64,000 nt of DNA, from the NCBI GenBank assembly GCA_030653545.1, contig JAURZE010000005.1, forward strand, positions 220,495 through 284,494. Direction: 5' to 3'. Position 1 is the stretch's first letter, and every line of letters starts with the position of its first letter. This document shows, one piece after another, positions 8,596-16,079 of the stretch. Under the pieces are notes generated by a model. That model worked only from the letters and a program-made list of their open reading frames with translations. It made no database searches and was not told the origin of the DNA. Source of the DNA: Nitrospira sp. Its GTDB lineage: Bacteria; Nitrospirota; Nitrospiria; Nitrospirales; Nitrospiraceae. The position numbers and the translations under genes are program-made.

Positions 8596-9126
8596 ATGAG
8601 TCGGACCCAAGGTTTCGCCATCTGGATTACGGGCCTGCCGGCTTCCGGCAAGAGCACGATCGTAAGGGCGCTCACGCCGCAGCTTGAAGCGGAAGGCCTG
8701 ACAGTGGAAGTATTGGAGTCAGATGAGGTCAGACGTGTGCTCACGCCGGAGGCAACCTACTCGCAGGCCGAGCGGGACCTCTTCTACCGCGCTTTAGCGC
8801 TGATGGGGGCGAAGCTGGTGGCGCAGGGCGTGACCGTGATCTTTGACGCCACAGCCACCCGGCGTGAGTATCGCGACTTTGCCAGGAGGCTGATTCCCCG
8901 ATTCATCGAAGTGGCGGTGGAATGTCCGCTGGAAATCTGCACGCAGCGTGACTACAAAGGGACGTATCAACGAGGGCAGCGAGGTGAGTCCAGCACTGTG
9001 CCGGGGTTGCAGTCCCCATATGAACCGCCGGTCAGCCCAGATCTGACCATCGATACGACGGAAGTCCCGGCGAGCGCAGCGGCGGAGAATGTACTCGCGC
9101 TTGTGAAGAAACGATTTCTTCAGTAA
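8596..9126 (+). CDS. cysC: Adenylyl-sulfate kinase
   Basis: Phosphorylates adenosine 5'-phosphosulfate to PAPS. The 176-residue length matches a stand-alone CysC. The P-loop GLPASGKST sits near the start, DATATRREYRDFAR matches the DA-h-h-(S/T)P/R-region seen in the family, and RDYKGTYQRG followed by PYEPP resembles the substrate-binding segment. No sulfate adenylyltransferase (cysN, cysD or sat) is adjacent. It may serve PAPS synthesis with a distant ATP sulfurylase, or act on a different nucleotide-linked substrate. The ATG at 8596 lacks a strong Shine-Dalgarno. Confidence 0.82.
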   Translation: MSRTQGFAIWITGLPASGKSTIVRALTPQLEAEGLTVEVLESDEVRRVLTPEATYSQAERDLFYRALALMGAKLVAQGVTVIFDATATRREYRDFARRLIPRFIEVAVECPLEICTQRDYKGTYQRGQRGESSTVPGLQSPYEPPVSPDLTIDTTEVPASAAAENVLALVKKRFLQ

Positions 9127-9140
9127 ATAGCAGCTTCTTT

Positions 9141-9803
9141 TTATTCTTTTGCTTTTCCCTCTCGATGAAAGTGCCGCAGAAACCACTTGCATGCGTGCTC
9201 GGCTACCTGTTCCAGCGTGCCTGGTTCTTCAAATAGATGTGTGGCTCCGGGGACGACGGTCAGTTTCTTCTCACAGATGAGCATTTCGTAGGCTGATTGG
9301 TTCATCTCAATCACCGGTTCATCCCACCCACCGACAATCAGCAGAGTTGGCGCGGTCACCGAGGGCAGATAGGCTTCTGCCAAGTCGGGCCGTCCGCCTC
9401 GCGACACGATGGCCTGGATGTTTTGTGGGTCTCTGGCAGCGGCTTGCAACGCCGCGCCGGCTCCGGTGCTGGCGCCGAAATAGCCGATGCCAAGCTTCTT
9501 TGTGTGCGGGTCTTTATCCAGCCAGGCTTTGGCCAGCAACAGCCGATCGGCCAGCAGATCGATATCAAACACTTTCCGTCGGTCCTCGGCTTCGTCCGGC
9601 GTGAGCAGGTCAAGCAATAGTGTCGCGAGGCCGTTCTGCTGCAGATGGCGGGCGACGAAGTTGTTACGCGGGCTCAATCGTCCGCTGCCGCTGCCGTGAG
9701 CAAAGAGGATGACGCCGCTTGGATCAGGTGGGAGGCCTAGGATGCCCTCAAGCGCCAGTTTTCCGTAAATGATCTGGACATTGTGCTCGTGGCTAGTCAT
9801 CAT
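9141..9803 (-). CDS. Alpha/beta hydrolase (dienelactone hydrolase-like)
   Basis: A 220-residue cytosolic alpha/beta hydrolase. It has an oxyanion-hole HGSGSGRLSPRN segment, the nucleophile elbow G-A-S-T-G-A-G, an acid in VGGWDEPV and the catalytic histidine in PGATHLFEEPG. This arrangement is common in proteins annotated as dienelactone hydrolase or phosphoribosyltransferase-linked hydrolase. The substrate cannot be deduced. It converges on cysC with only 14 bases between the stops. Its start at 9803 (ATG, with a second ATG three bases on) opens onto the AT-rich gap to its right. Confidence 0.85.
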   Translation of the reverse strand: MMTSHEHNVQIIYGKLALEGILGLPPDPSGVILFAHGSGSGRLSPRNNFVARHLQQNGLATLLLDLLTPDEAEDRRKVFDIDLLADRLLLAKAWLDKDPHTKKLGIGYFGASTGAGAALQAAARDPQNIQAIVSRGGRPDLAEAYLPSVTAPTLLIVGGWDEPVIEMNQSAYEMLICEKKLTVVPGATHLFEEPGTLEQVAEHACKWFLRHFHREGKAKE

Positions 9804-10143
9804 CGCTTGGTCCGATCGTTCATATTTGAACTATGTTAGCAAGTAGCTAATAAATAAGAGTAAAGAAATGAACGTGTTGGTCTTTGCTGTGGATATTTTC
9901 TCTAGAAGCGTACTTGCACGAAGACGGTTTTGACTAAGATTCCTGATAAATCGATGTCAGGGGCTATGCTCAGCGTATAAATGCGACAAGCTGTACAATA
10001 ATGTACGTATAAGTAGTCTCCACAGAGACAATTTTAGGCAATTTATATTCTAAGTCATTGATAATTAGAAAACTGTAATGCTGGATCGCAACTTGCTCAA
10101 TCCCCCAGGCATACGTCAACTTTCACCTGGGGAGGAAATAATC
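9804..10143. other. AT-rich intergenic region
   Basis: A 340-base gap markedly richer in A and T than its surroundings, between the leftward hydrolase and the rightward zinc-ribbon gene. It should carry both promoters. Near 9993-10006 is a short imperfect palindrome (TGTACAATAATGTAC) that could be an operator. TATA-like runs occur around 10040-10060, but no clear -35/-10 pair with correct spacing stands out. The zinc-ribbon frame is open into this region from 10078, but the strong GGGGAGGAA Shine-Dalgarno at 10130-10138 argues for the start at 10144. Confidence 0.35.
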
Positions 10144-10323
10144 ATGGGTTGTCCGAAATGCAAAGGCTTGATGATGTTGGAGCGCTTCTCGGATTTCTTT
10201 CTAGTGTTTTATGCTTGGAAGTGCGTCAATTGCGGAGCGATCATTGATCGGACGATCTCCAACAACCGCAAGAACAGTCTGGCTGCCAAAGCCGCGAAAG
10301 AAGTTGAAACCGCCGCTGCCTAA
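10144..10323 (+). CDS. Small zinc-ribbon protein, 59 aa
   Basis: A 59-residue protein with two CxxC pairs, CPKC at residues 3-6 and CVNC near residue 32, giving a complete treble-clef or ribbon zinc site. The middle FSDFFLVFYAWK is aromatic, and the C-terminus is a helical, Lys/Ala-rich tail. Small ribbons like this are often annotated as hypothetical; a nucleic-acid or protein-binding role is possible. The start is set by the Shine-Dalgarno GGAGGAA at 10132-10138. It stands alone between an AT-rich leader and a strong hairpin downstream. Confidence 0.72.
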   Translation: MGCPKCKGLMMLERFSDFFLVFYAWKCVNCGAIIDRTISNNRKNSLAAKAAKEVETAAA

Positions 10324-10344
10324 CCGGTTGTCCGTTAGGCATTG

Positions 10345-10404
10345 GAACTCCGGCACGGTGCGTTCGGCATCGTCGAAATTGTGGGACTGTGCCGGCTGGA
10401 GTTC
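10345..10404. terminator. Long imperfect hairpin between convergent genes
   Basis: Two arms pair over 12 bp with a 2-base bulge: GAACTCC at 10345-10351 with GGAGTTC at 10398-10404, and GGCAC at 10352-10356 with GTGCC at 10389-10393. The 32-base loop region could fold further. It sits 22 bases after the zinc-ribbon stop and before the convergent pentapeptide-repeat gene. No clean T-run follows on either strand, so it may be a Rho-assisted or bidirectional terminator, or an RNA stabiliser. Confidence 0.4.
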
Positions 10405-10554
10405 TTAGGTGGAGGCCCAGCCACAACCATTCATGGCCTGATTACAGCAGGTTGCCTGTCACGTCGATTCCTTCCGTCGCTCGCGGTTTTGCCCACCCTA
10501 AATCATCCCGCTGCCTCATAACTCCCTCATGCTTCGCCGCCGCCGGCATGCCAG

Positions 10555-11976
10555 CTATCGACCTCCGGCTTTCTTCTTTGTCACTGCGCAAGGCGCCGGT
10601 CGGCTGAGCTCCGCCGGCAACAGAGTCTGGTTATCAACACAGGCGGTATCCAGCTGTGCTTGGGTCAGTCCGGCCGATGAGGCCAGATTGGCTCCGTAGA
10701 AGTTCGCCTGACGGATGTCGGCCGCATCAAGGCGTGCGCCGCTGAGATCTGCCCCATTGAATGAGGCTCTCTGCAGCTTGGCTTCCTGCAGATTGGCGTG
10801 GGTCAAATTCGCATGGCTGAAATTGGCATCACTCAAATCGGCGGCGACGAGATTGGCTGAGTCGAGTGTGGCTTCATTGAATTGTGCCCGAGGCAGGGAT
10901 GCTTTGGGGGCATAGATCTCGTGCAGGGCGGCTTTGGTAAAGACGGCGTCGGCGCCGCGTGTGCCGATCATGACGGCATGATGCAGGTTAGCGTCGCGAA
11001 AGTCGGCCTTTTCAATGACAGCCTTGTAGAGAATCACCATGCGCATTTTTGCTGATTGGAGTGAGGCCTTGATGAGGCGTGCGCCTTCCAGATTGGCGCC
11101 TTCAAGATCGGCTTGTGCGAGGCGGGTACCCTCCAGATTCGCATGACGGAGATCCGCTCCGCGGAGGATGGCATCGCGAAGATCGGCGTGTCTAAGGTCG
11201 GTATCATCCAGATAGGCGCTTTCTAGATCCGCTTCCATCATACGGGCGTCATTCAACCGAGCTCCGTCGAGCAGCGCCCCCTGCAGATTGGTCTGAAGCA
11301 GTAGGGCCTTCGACAAGTCGGTCCGGCGAAGATCCGCACCCATCAAATCGGCTCCGGTTAGGACTGCCTTCTGAAGATTGGCTCCGTAGAGGTAGCTGTC
11401 GACCAGCGTCGCGTTCGTAAAGTCAGCCGACGATAAATCGGCTCCCTCGAAATGGGCTCGCTCGAAGATGGCATCGTGCAGCTGGGCGCCGGATAACGCG
11501 GCGTTGTACAGCGCCGCTTCATCGCCGATCGCACGGAGGAGGTTGGCATGTGTCAGTTTGGCATGACGCAAGTCCGCACCGACTAAATTGCTGTCTTCGA
11601 GATTGGCTTTGGTGAGGTCGGCGCCTGCAAGGCTGGCTTGCGTCAGGATGCTTTGTCTGAGATTGGCCTGCCTGAGGTTGACGCCTTCCATCCGGGCACG
11701 TTCGAGATTGGCCCCTTCGAGGGAGGCCTGCCGTAAGTCGGCTCCACAGAAATCCGCCCGTTTATGCCCGGGGCTGTCTCGCTGTTCGAGCCATTCCTGG
11801 TGTGCGTGGAGTGTGCTGCGGATGGCGGCTGGAGACAAGGTGCCTTTCTTGTGTGGTTGCTCGCATCGCTGGACATGGTTTGGTGGCGGCGTTGTGCTTG
11901 CTGCCAAGATGGGAGTTGTGGCAATGGTGGATACAATCAACAGGAATAGTCCCTGGCGTAAGGCGGAATGGATCAT
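10555..11976 (-). CDS. Exported pentapeptide-repeat protein
   Basis: A 473-residue protein. After an N-terminal signal peptide (residues 2-27, ending ILAAS), almost the whole chain from about residue 65 is A(D/N)Lxx pentapeptide repeats, for example ADLRQASLEGANLERARMEG. Such repeats fold as a right-handed quadrilateral beta-helix. There are several dozen repeats with one less regular break (around FTKAALHEIYAPKAS). Function is unknown; exported forms are not the gyrase-protecting type. The start at 11976 is chosen because it is preceded by GAGGAGACCGAG and directly begins a signal peptide; a longer frame starts 12 codons upstream. Confidence 0.88.
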   Translation of the reverse strand: MIHSALRQGLFLLIVSTIATTPILAASTTPPPNHVQRCEQPHKKGTLSPAAIRSTLHAHQEWLEQRDSPGHKRADFCGADLRQASLEGANLERARMEGVNLRQANLRQSILTQASLAGADLTKANLEDSNLVGADLRHAKLTHANLLRAIGDEAALYNAALSGAQLHDAIFERAHFEGADLSSADFTNATLVDSYLYGANLQKAVLTGADLMGADLRRTDLSKALLLQTNLQGALLDGARLNDARMMEADLESAYLDDTDLRHADLRDAILRGADLRHANLEGTRLAQADLEGANLEGARLIKASLQSAKMRMVILYKAVIEKADFRDANLHHAVMIGTRGADAVFTKAALHEIYAPKASLPRAQFNEATLDSANLVAADLSDANFSHANLTHANLQEAKLQRASFNGADLSGARLDAADIRQANFYGANLASSAGLTQAQLDTACVDNQTLLPAELSRPAPCAVTKKKAGGR

Positions 11977-12029
11977 CTCGGTCTCCTCTAGGTGGTTCGT
12001 TCTCACGGGCAATAGTCAATGGAGGTATG

Positions 12030-12398
12030 TCACTTGCCTTGCTGGGAGAGTAGCCGCACATAGGCCAACACATCAATCATTTGGCCCTCGGTCAGGCTGC
12101 CGGTCCAGGCATGCATAGGACTGAAGACGATCCCATGTTCGATCGTGCGCAGCAGCTCCTCATCGGATTTCAGAAAGGATCGAAACAGATGAAAGTTAGC
12201 CGGCGCGACTCTGAGCGATGCAGCGGTGGGGCCGTCCCCCCAGCCGGTCTGGCCATGGCAGGTTGCGCAGTGGTTCTGATACAGCGCCTTGCCTCGGTGC
12301 AGGTCGGCGGGAAGATCCTGGGCTGCAACGGACAGGGCACTGAGTAAGAGACTGACGCCGGCGGCGAATACGAGCGTTCGAGATGTCTTGTGCATCAT
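12030..12398 (-). CDS. Monohaem cytochrome c, exported
   Basis: A 122-residue class I cytochrome c. It has a signal peptide ending near SVAAQ, the haem motif CATCH at about residue 42, and a Met ligand candidate in FSPMHAWTGSLTE, which resembles cbb3/caa3-like small cytochromes. It would be periplasmic and shuttle electrons. The start ATG at 12398 overlaps the stop of the FmdB-type gene; further in-frame starts lie at 12401 (TTG) and 12395 (ATG). Its maturation would depend on the ccm operon at the far end of the window. Confidence 0.9.
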   Translation of the reverse strand: MMHKTSRTLVFAAGVSLLLSALSVAAQDLPADLHRGKALYQNHCATCHGQTGWGDGPTAASLRVAPANFHLFRSFLKSDEELLRTIEHGIVFSPMHAWTGSLTEGQMIDVLAYVRLLSQQGK

Positions 12399-12562
12399 CA
12401 ACTCTTCTTGGTGGTGTGGGCAATGAATGAGGTGAATAGTTGTTGTAGATTCTTACTGCCGCAGGACGGACATTGCACGTCACCTCGTTCGTGCTCTTTC
12501 AGGGTCACCACGATCAGCGATTCTTTGCCGCAATCGAGACACTTATAATCATACATTGGCAT
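12398..12562 (-). CDS. FmdB-family zinc-ribbon protein
   Basis: A 54-residue protein beginning MPMYDYKCLDCG and carrying a second CPSCGSKN pair, the standard FmdB/CxxC_CxxC_SSSS ribbon. These small regulatory-type proteins occur widely next to stress and respiratory genes; their molecular role is unsettled. The start at 12562 is chosen because the MxxYDY(K/R)CxxC opening is the usual family N-terminus. It lies between a universal stress protein and a cytochrome c, overlapping the latter by one base. Confidence 0.85.
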   Translation of the reverse strand: MPMYDYKCLDCGKESLIVVTLKEHERGDVQCPSCGSKNLQQLFTSFIAHTTKKS

Positions 12563-12578
12563 TTCAGCAACGGCTCCG

Positions 12579-13442
12579 CTAGTGGAAGACCAAGAGTGGA
12601 CATGGCGCATGATGAAGGACGGCATGCGCGACGCTGCCGAGCACCATCCGGCTCAGCCCGTGGCGACCGCGGGACCCCATCATCAGCAGATCGGCACTGA
12701 TGGCTTTGGCCTCTTGGAGAATCGCTTCGACCGGAACGCCCAATGTTGATTTCGCATGAGTGCTGTAGCCCATGTGTTTCAGATCCGCGGCCACGGAGTT
12801 GATGAAGCTTTCGGCGCTCCGGAGCGCCTGGCCTTCCATTTCGCGCTCCGCGACGGCGTCGACCGGCCACGGCGGCCTGGTCTGCGGGAGCACCGTGAGC
12901 GCAGTGATCGTGACCGCTTCCCGGAATGGATACTGTCGGAGAAACAGGAGCGCTCGCTCGGCGTCTTGCGACCCTTGCAGCGGCAGCAGTACATGCGTTA
13001 GGGACTTCACAAAGTTCGGCAGGATCAGGACGGCGCTCTTGGAGAAGGTCAGCACCCGATGAGAGACGCTGCCGATCAGCCGTTCCTTGATCGGTCCAAG
13101 CCCGCGTGCCCCGACAAGAATGAGATCGATCTGATGCTGCGCTGCATACTCCACGATCCGATCGGCTGGTGAGCCGATCTCCATCTGTTTGGTCACGGGA
13201 CCACAGTTCATCGGCAGGAGCGACACGATACGATCCAGCAACCGTGCGCCATCTTCACGCATCGTGCGCTCGATGGTCGTATAGAGTTCTTGCGCGACTT
13301 CCGGCACCATCATCGGATAGGCCGGTGACGGGACATCCAGGATATGCAGGAGATGCAGTTCTTCGGCCCGGGCCAGGTACTTGAGCGCACGAACCGCCTC
13401 ATACGATTGATCTGATCCATCGATGGCCAGCAGTAATTTCAT
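12579..13442 (-). CDS. Tandem universal stress protein
   Basis: A 287-residue protein made of two UspA domains. Domain 1 (residues 1-145) has the nucleotide-binding G-x2-G-x9-G(S/T) pattern in GARGLGPIKERLIGSVS. Domain 2 (residues 150-287) has GSRGRHGLSRMVLGSVAHAV. ATP binding is therefore likely in both. The start ATG at 13442 follows GGAGAGG; a GTG-type upstream start would only add five residues. Tandem Usps are typically induced by hypoxia, starvation or redox stress. It is co-oriented with the FmdB and cytochrome c genes. Confidence 0.92.
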   Translation of the reverse strand: MKLLLAIDGSDQSYEAVRALKYLARAEELHLLHILDVPSPAYPMMVPEVAQELYTTIERTMREDGARLLDRIVSLLPMNCGPVTKQMEIGSPADRIVEYAAQHQIDLILVGARGLGPIKERLIGSVSHRVLTFSKSAVLILPNFVKSLTHVLLPLQGSQDAERALLFLRQYPFREAVTITALTVLPQTRPPWPVDAVAEREMEGQALRSAESFINSVAADLKHMGYSTHAKSTLGVPVEAILQEAKAISADLLMMGSRGRHGLSRMVLGSVAHAVLHHAPCPLLVFH

Positions 13443-13460
13443 CGGTGACCTCTCCATTGC

Positions 13461-13556
13461 TCAGTGACAATCCGTGGGACAGAAGAAGAGGAGATACACG
13501 GCAATTCCCACACCCAGCATAATTGCTCCTACTAGAATCCAGTGCGTACGTGTCAT
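13461..13556 (-). CDS. 31-residue single-pass membrane peptide
   Basis: A very short gene, MTRTHWILVGAIMLGVGIAV followed by a hydrophobic run and a C-terminal FCPTDCH. A strong Shine-Dalgarno GAGGAG lies 8 bases before the ATG, and the stop at 13461 is 18 bases before the Usp start, so it probably heads the Usp-FmdB-cytochrome operon. One transmembrane helix at residues 6-25 is followed by two Cys and a terminal His, which could bind a metal or form a disulfide. Too small for homology; support is the ribosome site, hydrophobicity and operon position. Confidence 0.6.
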   Translation of the reverse strand: MTRTHWILVGAIMLGVGIAVYLLFFCPTDCH

Positions 13557-13923
13557 GGGCGTCTCCTCTTACTCGAGTGAGTCAGCAAGTCCAATGCCGT
13601 TCCATCGTTTCGGATCGCAGGAGAGGAGTGTGAGGTGAAAGCGCAAGAGACGAAAGGGTTTCGCTCTGAATGATGTCTTGAATCCTTGCCCGTCCCTCTT
13701 CACTGAGAGCAACGTCTGTTGCCTTCTGCCCCAGGAGGTCTCGCGTGACTGTAGCAGGCCTCCCCGATGCGAGAGGAAGTGGTGAAGGCCCGGAGCTGTT
13801 GTCATGGACAGCGGCGAGCAAACCGTTGTTTCTATGCGAGGTCAGTCTCAGGATTGTGATTGTGATGCGGTGGCATTGGCCTTGCTGATAGGGGAGAGAG
13901 ATCTGTTGAGTCGAGAGGTTGCC
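13557..13923. other. Divergent intergenic region
   Basis: A 367-base gap between the leftward small-peptide/Usp operon and the rightward Usp-cupredoxin operon. Promoters for both are expected. I find no clear promoter pair, operator or RNA. Short open frames on both strands (for example 13569-13805 minus) have no homology-like content. A direct repeat of GATTGTGAT occurs at about 13853-13866. The rightward Usp frame is open into the gap from 13804, but the convincing start is 13924. Confidence 0.3.
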
Positions 13924-14415
13924 ATGGGAGACAGCATGGGAGACAGATTGTTTTCCTCCATTCTAGTGCCGGTGGATTTTTCGCCTTGCTCGGAAGAGGC
14001 CTTTCGGGTGGCCTGCGGGTTGGCGCGGCTGTGCGGTGCCGAGGTCCTGGTGGCGCATGTGATCGATACGAGCGCGCTCAGCGCTTTTAATCGGATGGGA
14101 TTGCTTGCGGTGCCATCCGATCGGACGGCCCAGAAGCGGCGTCTGCGGCATTTTGCCCGGTTGAATGTTCGTCGATTGCTCGATTCCGAGGTGGCAAAGG
14201 GGATTGAGATGACTCGGGTCGTGTTAGAGGGCGCGCCGTTTGTGGAGATTGCCAAGACTGCCAGGGTCGAAAAGGTCGATCTCGTCGTCATGGGCAGCTA
14301 CGGAGGGCGGTCGGGGAGCGTTGATAAGATTTTCTTTGGCAGTACGGCAGAAAAGGTGGTGCGGACAGCAGGATGTCCAGTGCTGACGGTGCCGCTGCCG
14401 GTGAAGCCGCGATGA
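13924..14415 (+). CDS. Universal stress protein, single domain
   Basis: A 163-residue UspA-family protein. It opens SSILVPVDFSPCSEEAF and ends with the ATP-binding loop GSYGGRSGSVDKIFFGSTAEKVV and the usual CPVLTVPLP tail. The start ATG at 13924 is preceded by GAGAGG; the frame is open for another 40 codons without homology. It is the first gene of a group on the plus strand with a cupredoxin and a tandem Usp. A perfect TATAAT just after its stop may be a -10 for the next gene, although no matching -35 is visible. Confidence 0.9.
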   Translation: MGDSMGDRLFSSILVPVDFSPCSEEAFRVACGLARLCGAEVLVAHVIDTSALSAFNRMGLLAVPSDRTAQKRRLRHFARLNVRRLLDSEVAKGIEMTRVVLEGAPFVEIAKTARVEKVDLVVMGSYGGRSGSVDKIFFGSTAEKVVRTAGCPVLTVPLPVKPR

Positions 14416-14449
14416 TCACTATAATCTGCAATCAAGGAGGTTTGGCACG

Positions 14450-14878
14450 ATGAGAACGAAGAGAGGGTGGATGTGGGGATGGGCGACCGTGGTGAGCATG
14501 ACCTGGGCTTTGTGGAGCGGGGCGGAGCTTCCGCTCTGGTCGCAATCTGAACAGGTCGTGGACGTCACGATTAAAGACTTCAAGTTTGTGACTAAGCAAA
14601 CCACGCTTCGGCTGGGTGTGGCGACGGTGATCAGGATTAAGAACGAGGATGCAGAGCGGCACGATTTCGGTTCAACCATGTTTGAAGGGATTCCGACGCA
14701 GGTGGAGAAGGACGGCGTGATCGTCTATGGACGAGGGGTCGGGGGGGTCTTCCTCGATGCGAAGCGGGATGCGGCATTGCGGTTCAATATGTCCCGTCCT
14801 GGCCGTCACGAATTTCGCTGCTCAATCCATCCGAATATGAACGGGGAGCTTCTGCTCTTGAACGTGGAGGCCGTGTGA
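14450..14878 (+). CDS. Exported cupredoxin-like copper protein
   Basis: A 142-residue protein. A signal peptide of about 28 residues precedes one cupredoxin fold. The candidate type 1 copper ligands are His in AERHDFGS and Cys, His and Met in CSIHPNMNG. It would act in the periplasm, either as an electron carrier or as a copper-binding accessory. A strong AAGGAGG at 14434-14440 precedes the start. The stop overlaps the next Usp start by four bases (GTGA), so a periplasmic copper protein and a cytosolic stress protein are translationally coupled. Confidence 0.85.
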   Translation: MRTKRGWMWGWATVVSMTWALWSGAELPLWSQSEQVVDVTIKDFKFVTKQTTLRLGVATVIRIKNEDAERHDFGSTMFEGIPTQVEKDGVIVYGRGVGGVFLDAKRDAALRFNMSRPGRHEFRCSIHPNMNGELLLLNVEAV

Positions 14879-15834
14879 ACGGAGAGACCGACAGACCACG
14901 CATTCTTCTGGCAACCGATTTTTCCAAATGGGCCCTGCGGGCGGAGGAATATGCCTGTTGCCTGGCCGCGACGTGGCGGGCCACGTTGACCGTCCTCACG
15001 GTGCTGGAGTTCCCGCCCGGCATGAATCCGGAGTATCCCGTCAACCAGGTCTATCTCGGCGAGCTCATGAAGGCCGGGGCGAAGCAGTTGGTGGATTTGA
15101 AGGCGCGGGCCTCGGCTCGCGGGATTTCATTGCATACCCGTATCGCCACCGGAATTCCCTGTGAAGAGGTGTTGGCGGCCGTGAAGGCGGAGGATTCGGA
15201 TCTGGTGGTCGTCGGTACGAAAGGCAAGTCCGGTCTGGCACATGTGCTGCTCGGAAGTACCGCAGAACGAGTCATTCGCACGGCGCCCTGTCCGGTGCTC
15301 ACTGTGCGTATGGATCCGGATGAGGTGGCTTCAGCGGAGGCGGGTCCGTGCGGGGGAATCAGTCTCAATCGAATTCTGGTCCCGGTCGATTTCTCAGATT
15401 GTTCCCTGGAAGCCGTGGAGTACGCCGCACTCATGGCTCAACGGCATAGCGCATCTCTGACGCTGTTGCATGTCCTGGAACCTGTCTCCTACGGCTTGGA
15501 TTTCACGCTTTTGCATAGCGGAAAGCGGGAGGAGATGCGGGAGCGGTTGACGGCTCGACTGGGTGATATGACGCGGGCGCTGGCCGATGCCAAGATTCAA
15601 GCCGATTCGCAGGTGCGTGGGGGAACTCCGTTTGAATCGATTCTCGACAGTGCCAGGACTATTCCGGCCGATCTGATTGTCATGGGAACGCATGGGCGTC
15701 GCGGGTTGTCCCATGCACTGAGCGGGAGTGTGGCGGAGGCGGTGCTACGCCAGTCTCGTTGCCCGGTGCTCACCGTCCGCAGCCCGAAATATGCCTCGGG
15801 GCATCGCCGGGTGTTACCCGGAATGACCACATAA
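14875..15834 (+). CDS. Tandem universal stress protein
   Basis: A 319-residue protein with two UspA domains, residues 8-148 and 163-305. Both have intact nucleotide loops, GTKGKSGLAHVLLGSTAERV and GTHGRRGLSHALSGSVAEAV, and the CPVLTV endings. The GTG start at 14875 overlaps the cupredoxin stop. Such Usps are usually cytosolic stress responders binding ATP. It belongs to the same operon as the upstream Usp and cupredoxin. Confidence 0.92.
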   Translation: MNGETDRPRILLATDFSKWALRAEEYACCLAATWRATLTVLTVLEFPPGMNPEYPVNQVYLGELMKAGAKQLVDLKARASARGISLHTRIATGIPCEEVLAAVKAEDSDLVVVGTKGKSGLAHVLLGSTAERVIRTAPCPVLTVRMDPDEVASAEAGPCGGISLNRILVPVDFSDCSLEAVEYAALMAQRHSASLTLLHVLEPVSYGLDFTLLHSGKREEMRERLTARLGDMTRALADAKIQADSQVRGGTPFESILDSARTIPADLIVMGTHGRRGLSHALSGSVAEAVLRQSRCPVLTVRSPKYASGHRRVLPGMTT

Positions 15835-15863
15835 GTGTCCAGTCTTTTACCAGGGGGGCTATT

Positions 15864-16079
15864 ATGGCGACCGTGATCCGAAAGCGAAAGAATCCACCGG
15901 CCAGCCGCCCGTCACGCGCGGCCAATCCGATCGAATTGCCCGATGGCATGAGGGATCGTATCGCCGCGAAGGCGTATGAATTATGGAATGAGCGGGGTCG
16001 TCAAGAAGGCCGGGATCTCGAAGATTGGCTCGATGCGGAGGCGATCGTGATGGAAGAGATTCATGAAGCTCGCGAATGA
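15864..16079 (+). CDS. DUF2934 protein
   Basis: A 71-residue basic protein. The C-terminal half IAAKAYELWNERGRQEGRDL followed by EDWLDAEA is the DUF2934 signature. The N-terminus is Arg/Lys/Pro-rich. Function is unknown; it is frequent in Nitrospirae and Proteobacteria near stress genes. The start at 15864 follows a weak G-rich site, CAGGGGGG at 15851-15858. It overlaps the start of the following gene by 17 bases, suggesting translational coupling. Confidence 0.83.
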   Translation: MATVIRKRKNPPASRPSRAANPIELPDGMRDRIAAKAYELWNERGRQEGRDLEDWLDAEAIVMEEIHEARE

